From contig NZ_CP045529.1 of assembly GCF_009429125.1 (NCBI RefSeq), forward strand, positions 1,798,001-1,862,000: 64,000 nt of DNA, in the 5' to 3' direction. The DNA comes from Luteimicrobium xylanilyticum. GTDB lineage: Bacteria > Actinomycetota > Actinomycetes > Actinomycetales > Cellulomonadaceae. Shown here in pieces: positions 60,901-64,000 of the stretch. The notes under the pieces were generated by a model, which was not told the origin of the DNA, searched no databases, and saw only the letters and a list, made by a program, of their open reading frames with translations. A program made the translations under genes and the position numbers. Position 1 is the first letter of the stretch; every line of letters starts with the position of its first letter.

Positions 60901-61353
60901 GGGGTGTCCGCCGGGGTCGAGGCGCCGACGCTGCCCGGCATGAGCGCCGTCGAGACGGCCGTCGCGGACGTGTGGGCCACGAGCGTGTCGGTGGACAGCT
61001 ACCCGACCGAGTTCGTGCGCGCCGGCCTCGCCGCCCAGGGCGTCCTGCGGGTCGCGGACGTGCTCGTGCACGAGCGTGACCGGCGCGTCGCGGTCGCGGG
61101 CGTCGTCACGCACCGGCAACGGCCCAGCACCGCGGCGGGCGTGACGTTCCTGTCGCTCGAGGACGAGACCGGCATCCTCAACGTGATCTGCACGCAGGGG
61201 CTGTGGCGCCGGTTCCAGAAGGTCGCCCGGACCGCGGCCGCGCTCGTCGTGCGTGGCAAGGTCGAGCGCGCCGACGACGCGACGAACCTGCTCGCCGAGC
61301 ACCTCGCCCCGCTCTCGCTGAAGGTGCCGTCGCGGTCCCGGGACTTCCACTGA
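57991..61353 (+). CDS. dnaE2: Error-prone DNA polymerase III alpha subunit DnaE2
   Basis: A 1120-residue C-family polymerase for translesion synthesis. The PHP domain (about 1-260) starts YAELHTHSAYSFLDGAN. The palm has GYFLVVYDIVTFC, AQGRGSAANSAVCYALGVT and the catalytic PDIDVDIE near 431-438. The fingers include QEQLMQMAIDVADFTPAEADRLRRAMGSKRS. An HhH and an OB domain with VAGVVTHRQRP and SLEDETGILNV follow. An acidic insertion near 855-880 (RPEVEGEGADPQVEVEGED) has a short repeat. It is shorter than replicative DnaE1, lacks its C-terminal clamp-loader-binding extension, and is the last gene of the LexA operon. Confidence 0.95.
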   Translation: MTEYAELHTHSAYSFLDGANQPAELVGEAHRLGLAGLALTDHDGLYGVVKFAEAARRVSLPTVFGAELHLPVQAAARSTGLLDPHANPSTGVLDAPTGVPDPRATHLLVLARSPQGYRNLSAAIAEGHLEAGVKGAATYRLGDLADRSGGEWLVLTGCRKGTVRSALTRDWSRGGTPGVVTAAAYDDARAELARLADAFGRGAVAVEVTRTGHPYDDVVCDALAALADQAGLPLVATGGVHYATPADADLAGALAAVRARSSLDDLDGWLPAAPVAHLRSAAEMLALHRDRPDAVPTAAALAAECAFDLDLLAPQLPPYPVPPGHDEASWLRELVRVGAEDRYGPPDAERVPGAYAMIEHELGIIEQLGFPGYFLVVYDIVTFCAEQGILAQGRGSAANSAVCYALGVTAVDAVQHGLLFERFLAPERDGPPDIDVDIESERREEVIQHVYEKFDRRHAAQVANVISYRPRSAVRDAARALGYDVGQQDAWSTSIERWGSLRNRQIVETPWGSRDRTPRVTVDDLSGIPDPVLDLAERMLRLPRHLGIHSGGMVMCDRPVIEVCPVEWARMEGRTVLQWDKEDCADAGLVKFDLLGLGMLTALRIMFEQVRAHTGEALTLHGLPQEDPRVYDLLCAADTVGVFQVESRAQMATLPRLRPRRFYDIVVEVALIRPGPIQGQSVHPYIDRARKRKPVTFLHPKLEKSLGRTLGVPLFQEQLMQMAIDVADFTPAEADRLRRAMGSKRSMERMEELRDRLLTGMARNGITGAAAEEVYDKLKAFADFGFPESHAYSFAYLVYASSWMKAHRPAAFYAGLLAAQPMGFYSPQSLVADARRHGLVVHRPDVLASGVQAVIEPKARPEVEGEGADPQVEVEGEDSPFDFSGHPFAVRLGLAQVRGVGTDVAQRIVDERTAHGPFGDLRDLARRVRLTTAQLEALATGGALGCFGVTRREALWAAGALSQEGPDRLPGVSAGVEAPTLPGMSAVETAVADVWATSVSVDSYPTEFVRAGLAAQGVLRVADVLVHERDRRVAVAGVVTHRQRPSTAAGVTFLSLEDETGILNVICTQGLWRRFQKVARTAAALVVRGKVERADDATNLLAEHLAPLSLKVPSRSRDFH

Positions 61354-61363
61354 CCCGCCGTCG

Positions 61364-62287
61364 TCAGCCGAGGGGTCGCTCCGTCGTGCGGGGCTCCGCG
61401 GCGGGGTCGTCACCGTGACGGTCACCGAGCTTGACCGTGAGCTTGACCGCCCGCACCGACGACATCCCCGCCGCGTACAGCGCCGTGCCCACCGACAGCA
61501 TGACCAGGCCGAGCAGGTGCAGGCCCTCGACCCCCAGGAGGATCAGCCCGACGCGGTCGAGCACGAAGCCCGGGGTCATCGCGACCGCGCTGAGCGCACC
61601 GGCTGCCGCCCACGACCCGACGGCCTCCCGCGGGGGCAGCCGTCGCCTGGTGGCGCCGATGATCCGGGCCGGCACGGCCACGAACAGGCCGAGCATGACC
61701 GCGAGGGCGACGCCGAGCGTCACGAGGTAGAGCAGCACAGACCCCGCGCGCGGCACCACAAACGCCGCTGCGCCGAGCACCAGGCCGACGACCACCCCCG
61801 TCGACACGATCCGACCGATCGCCTTGTTCGCACGACGCGCGGCCGGGGCGATCCGGGGCGGCTCGGCGTCGATCGCGTAGGCGAACACGGTGTTGCACCA
61901 CAGGGCGGCGACGCTCGCGGCGACGCAGAGCGCGGTGAGCGTGAGGACGCCTTGGACGTGCAGGTCCCGGAACGGCGCCCCGCGCAGCGTGTGGTGCTTG
62001 AGGTCCCACATGACGAGCCAGACCCACACGGCCGGGACGAGCTGCACGACGGTCAGCCGCCAGTTGAGGACGAGCAGCCGGATCCCGCGGAGCAGCAGCA
62101 CGAGCGTCCCGGCCGCCCACGCGAGGGGAAGGAGCCACCGGCGGGACGACCCGAGCCGCCTCGCCCCCGACTCGAGTGCGCGCGGGTCGCCGTCGGCGAC
62201 GAACCGCGCGAGCAGCACGAGCCGCGCCCCGAGACCCCGGTCGGGCGGGCCGGGCGCGACCGGCGTCGCGGGGCCGTGCTGCGTCAC
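61364..62287 (-). CDS. Hypothetical multi-pass membrane protein
   Basis: A 307-residue protein with about seven membrane helices, beginning with a polar region of about 50 residues (RLGSSRRWLLPLAW). Recognisable blocks are LNWRLTVVQLVPAVWVWLVMWDLKHHTLRG and ANKAIGRIVSTGVVVGLVLGAAAFVVPRAG. A short cytosolic tail ends the protein. I recognise no family. ATG at 62287. It lies 18 bases after the RIO kinase gene on the same strand and probably shares its mRNA. The ends of dnaE2 and this gene converge. Confidence 0.7.
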   Translation of the reverse strand: MTQHGPATPVAPGPPDRGLGARLVLLARFVADGDPRALESGARRLGSSRRWLLPLAWAAGTLVLLLRGIRLLVLNWRLTVVQLVPAVWVWLVMWDLKHHTLRGAPFRDLHVQGVLTLTALCVAASVAALWCNTVFAYAIDAEPPRIAPAARRANKAIGRIVSTGVVVGLVLGAAAFVVPRAGSVLLYLVTLGVALAVMLGLFVAVPARIIGATRRRLPPREAVGSWAAAGALSAVAMTPGFVLDRVGLILLGVEGLHLLGLVMLSVGTALYAAGMSSVRAVKLTVKLGDRHGDDPAAEPRTTERPLG

Positions 62288-62305
62288 GCTCGGAACGCTA
62301 GCGCG

Positions 62306-63367
62306 TCACCACGCGGAGGCGAGCAGGCGCGCCAGCAGCTCGTCCGCGTCGACGTCGAGCCCGCGCGCGGAGAACCAGGCGGTCATCGTCCGGCAGTCGC
62401 GGTGCAGCAGGTCGGTGCCGAACGGGTTCGCCGCGAGGTCGACGATCTGCGGCACGTCGATGACGACGAGCCGGTCGCCGTCGGCGAGCACGTTGTACGG
62501 GGACAGGTCGCCGTGCGCGTACCCGAGCCGGGCGAACGCGGTCATGGCCTCCTCGACCTGGTCCCAGTAGTGCCCGAGCAGGTCGCGGTCCGGCCGGCTC
62601 TGCGCGAGCCGGGGCGCGGCGGCAGGAGCGTCGTCGCGGCCGCTGTCCGGCGCAGCGACGAACTCCATGAGCACCTCCGTCCCGTCGACCTGCACGGGGT
62701 AGGGGACGGGGACGCCCGCGGACCACAGCTCCCCGAGCGCGGCGAACTCGGCTGCCGCCCACTCGCCCTGGGCGACGAGCCGGCCGTAGGCGGACCTGCG
62801 GTCGAGGGCGCGCTGGTCGCGGGTGCGACGGACGCGGCGGTCCTCGGTGTAGACGCTGTCGCGGCGGAACGCCCGGTGCTCGAGGGTGCGATACCGCTTG
62901 GCTGCGAGCAGGCACGACGACGCGGCCCCCGCGAGGTGGGCGGCCGGCGTGTCGTCGGGCACGGCACGGCGCAGGAGGAACACGTCGGCCTCCTTGCCGG
63001 TCTTGAGGACGCCGAGCTCGGTGTCGATCGCGGCGTCGGCGGTGACGACCCACGACGGGACGGGGTCGGGGCCGCGCGAGCCCTTCGCGACGGCGCGCCA
63101 GGTGGACCAGCGCCGGTCGGGGCCGAGGTCGTCGAGAAGGAGGCCGGGATGGGCGGCGGACCGGGCGCCGTCGACGGGGAGGCGGGGGGCGAAGCCCTCG
63201 CGGGCGTCACCCTCGAGCTCCTGGCGGGCGACGGCGTCACGGCGAGAGCCGCGGCGAGTCGGCGCGGGGGAGTCGTCCCAGCGGTCGCGCCGCGAGGCGC
63301 GCCGGGGACGCTCGGAGGCGGAATCGGTGGAGGTCGAGGACGGACGAAGGTGGTCGGGGTACGACAC
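62306..63367 (-). CDS. RIO1-type serine protein kinase
   Basis: A 353-residue kinase. The first 110 residues are charged and low-complexity (SASERPRRASRRDRWDDS). The RIO domain follows, with a flexible P-loop LGVLKTGKEADVFLL, an ATP-binding Lys in LLAAKRYRTLEHRAF, the catalytic loop GYAHGDLSPYNVL (Asp and Asn) and the metal-binding VVIDVPQIVDL, all diagnostic. In eukaryotes and archaea RIO kinases assist ribosome maturation; the bacterial targets are unknown. GTG at 63367 follows AGGAGCC. A tiny ORF ends 33 bases upstream. Confidence 0.88.
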   Translation of the reverse strand: MSYPDHLRPSSTSTDSASERPRRASRRDRWDDSPAPTRRGSRRDAVARQELEGDAREGFAPRLPVDGARSAAHPGLLLDDLGPDRRWSTWRAVAKGSRGPDPVPSWVVTADAAIDTELGVLKTGKEADVFLLRRAVPDDTPAAHLAGAASSCLLAAKRYRTLEHRAFRRDSVYTEDRRVRRTRDQRALDRRSAYGRLVAQGEWAAAEFAALGELWSAGVPVPYPVQVDGTEVLMEFVAAPDSGRDDAPAAAPRLAQSRPDRDLLGHYWDQVEEAMTAFARLGYAHGDLSPYNVLADGDRLVVIDVPQIVDLAANPFGTDLLHRDCRTMTAWFSARGLDVDADELLARLLASAW

Positions 63368-63400
63368 GGTGAGGCTCCTGGGGCAGACGGAGCCCGGGCG

Positions 63401-63469
63401 TCAGCTCGCGGTGCTCCGGTGAGGGAGGGGTCGGGTGCGCGCTCGGGTGCGCGCCGAGACGTGGGCCAT
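63401..63469 (-). CDS. Possible 22-residue Arg-rich leader peptide upstream of the RIO kinase
   Basis: ATG at 63469 follows a very strong Shine-Dalgarno (GAGGAGGTGCGTC). The peptide starts MAHVSARTRARTR and ends HRSTAS, with five arginines. It stops 33 bases before the kinase start. The strong ribosome site for so short a frame suggests it is translated, perhaps as an attenuating or coupling leader. No homologue is known to me. Confidence 0.4.
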   Translation of the reverse strand: MAHVSARTRARTRPLPHRSTAS

Positions 63470-63578
63470 GACGCACCTCCTCGGTCCTCGGTGCGGCGCT
63501 GTCGGTGGGCGCCGTCGGGAGCAACCTCCCACGGCACCTGCGACCGGCACCAGCCCTTTTCCGGTCTTGCGGCTGCGT

Positions 63579-64000
63579 TCAGCCCGGGAGAGCACGCGGG
63601 ATGTCGCGTCCCGTGGGGTGGTACTCCTCGAGGAGCAGCCGGTCGTCCAGCACCTCGTGGTGGACGAGCTCCAGGTCGCACGAGGCCATCGTCGCGAACG
63701 CCGGCTGTCGGCCGGCCTCGCCGGCGACCAGGGGGAACCGCACGAGTCGCAACCGGTCGACGAGCCCGGCCGCGAGCAGCTGCGTCACCAGCGACAGGCT
63801 GCCCCAGGTACGCAGGCGGTGACCGCCGGCACGCTTGAGCCGGGAGACCTCCGGGACCAGGTCACGTCGACCGCCTGCTCCGCTCGGATCCACCGCTCCA
63901 GGCCCGGGCCGGGGTACCCGAAGTACGCGGGCAGGCCCTCGCCGCCGGCGAAGCCGTCCACCGACACGAAGAGGTCGGCGTGGAGCTGCGCCGACGGTCG
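63579..64000 (-). pseudogene. RibD C-terminal/dihydrofolate reductase-like gene, 5' cut by the window edge and internally deleted
   Basis: Reading in from the edge, HADLFVSVDGFAGGEGLPAYFGYPGP and LERWIRAEQA match the N-terminal strand and loop of RibD_C/DHFR-like reductases. In another frame follows their C-terminal part, DLVPEVSRLKRAGGHRLRTWGSLSLVTQLLAAGLVDRLRL, FPLVAGEAGRQPAFATMA and RPTGRDIP-like end (YHPTGRDIPRALPG). The 60-75 residues between, which hold the VLMGRxTYE region, are missing. The join is near 63860-63872 and is out of frame. Either the gene is dead or the assembly has dropped a segment. Confidence 0.6.

Overview
The window is a very GC-rich (about 74% by eye), densely packed bacterial chromosome segment. 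The gene content suggests an actinobacterium of the Cellulomonas / Promicromonosporaceae kind. Signs are the GT4-type glycogen synthase beside glgC, an F420-dependent LLM oxidoreductase, the ImuA'/ImuB/DnaE2 mutasome with an actinobacterial LexA box, DUF3099 and DUF6098 proteins, secreted GH18 chitinases with chitin-binding modules, and many GTG starts. This placement is inference. I found no tRNA, rRNA, CRISPR array, prophage or insertion sequence.

Layout. 1-4.3 kb: the 5' part of a damaged chitinase gene, a coiled-coil protein, an Nramp metal transporter and a zinc metallopeptidase. 4.4-14 kb: housekeeping genes (ABC-F ATPase; SURF1 / small Cys protein / DUF3099 operon; fabG, fabI, sixA; serB; divergent glgC and glgA/glgM; NUDIX). 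14-24 kb: an ABC ATPase divergent from an unknown protein, an NfeD-SPFH pair, an ECF42-type sigma factor with its DGPF protein, and a TetR-regulated heterodimeric ABC exporter. 24-31.5 kb: a second chitinase, an MFS exporter, an epoxide hydrolase / TIGR03086 operon facing its TetR repressor, a TrmH-type methylase and an unknown membrane protein. 31.5-41.2 kb: gluconokinase, then a regulatory and stress cluster with four PAS/ANTAR-like proteins, DUF6098, an SDR, and an MFS-SDR-catalase operon. 41-46 kb: assorted enzymes. 46.4-51.6 kb: an iron-siderophore uptake locus with two iron boxes. 51.8-55 kb: RtcB, DUF1361, YbaK and PEBP proteins. 55-61.4 kb: the SOS mutasome imuA'-imuB-dnaE2. 61.4-64 kb: a membrane protein, a RIO kinase with a possible leader peptide, and a broken RibD/DHFR-like gene.

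Genes that act together: uptake of ferric siderophore (ATPase, lipoprotein, fused permease) and iron release by a siderophore-interacting reductase, under DtxR/IdeR-type control; translesion synthesis under LexA; glycogen synthesis by GlgC feeding the GT4 synthase; the type II fatty-acid reductases FabG and FabI; and two TetR circuits whose operators fit precisely into recognisable promoters. About ten genes have a TANNNT -10 element 5-8 bases before the start codon, so leaderless transcripts look common.

Most unusual: a perfect 15-copy, 15-bp in-frame minisatellite inside imuA'; a 16-codon leaderless ORF overlapping the siderophore-interacting gene; the PAS/ANTAR cluster; abutting back-to-back -10 elements; and two genes that look joined across out-of-frame internal deletions at short inverted repeats.
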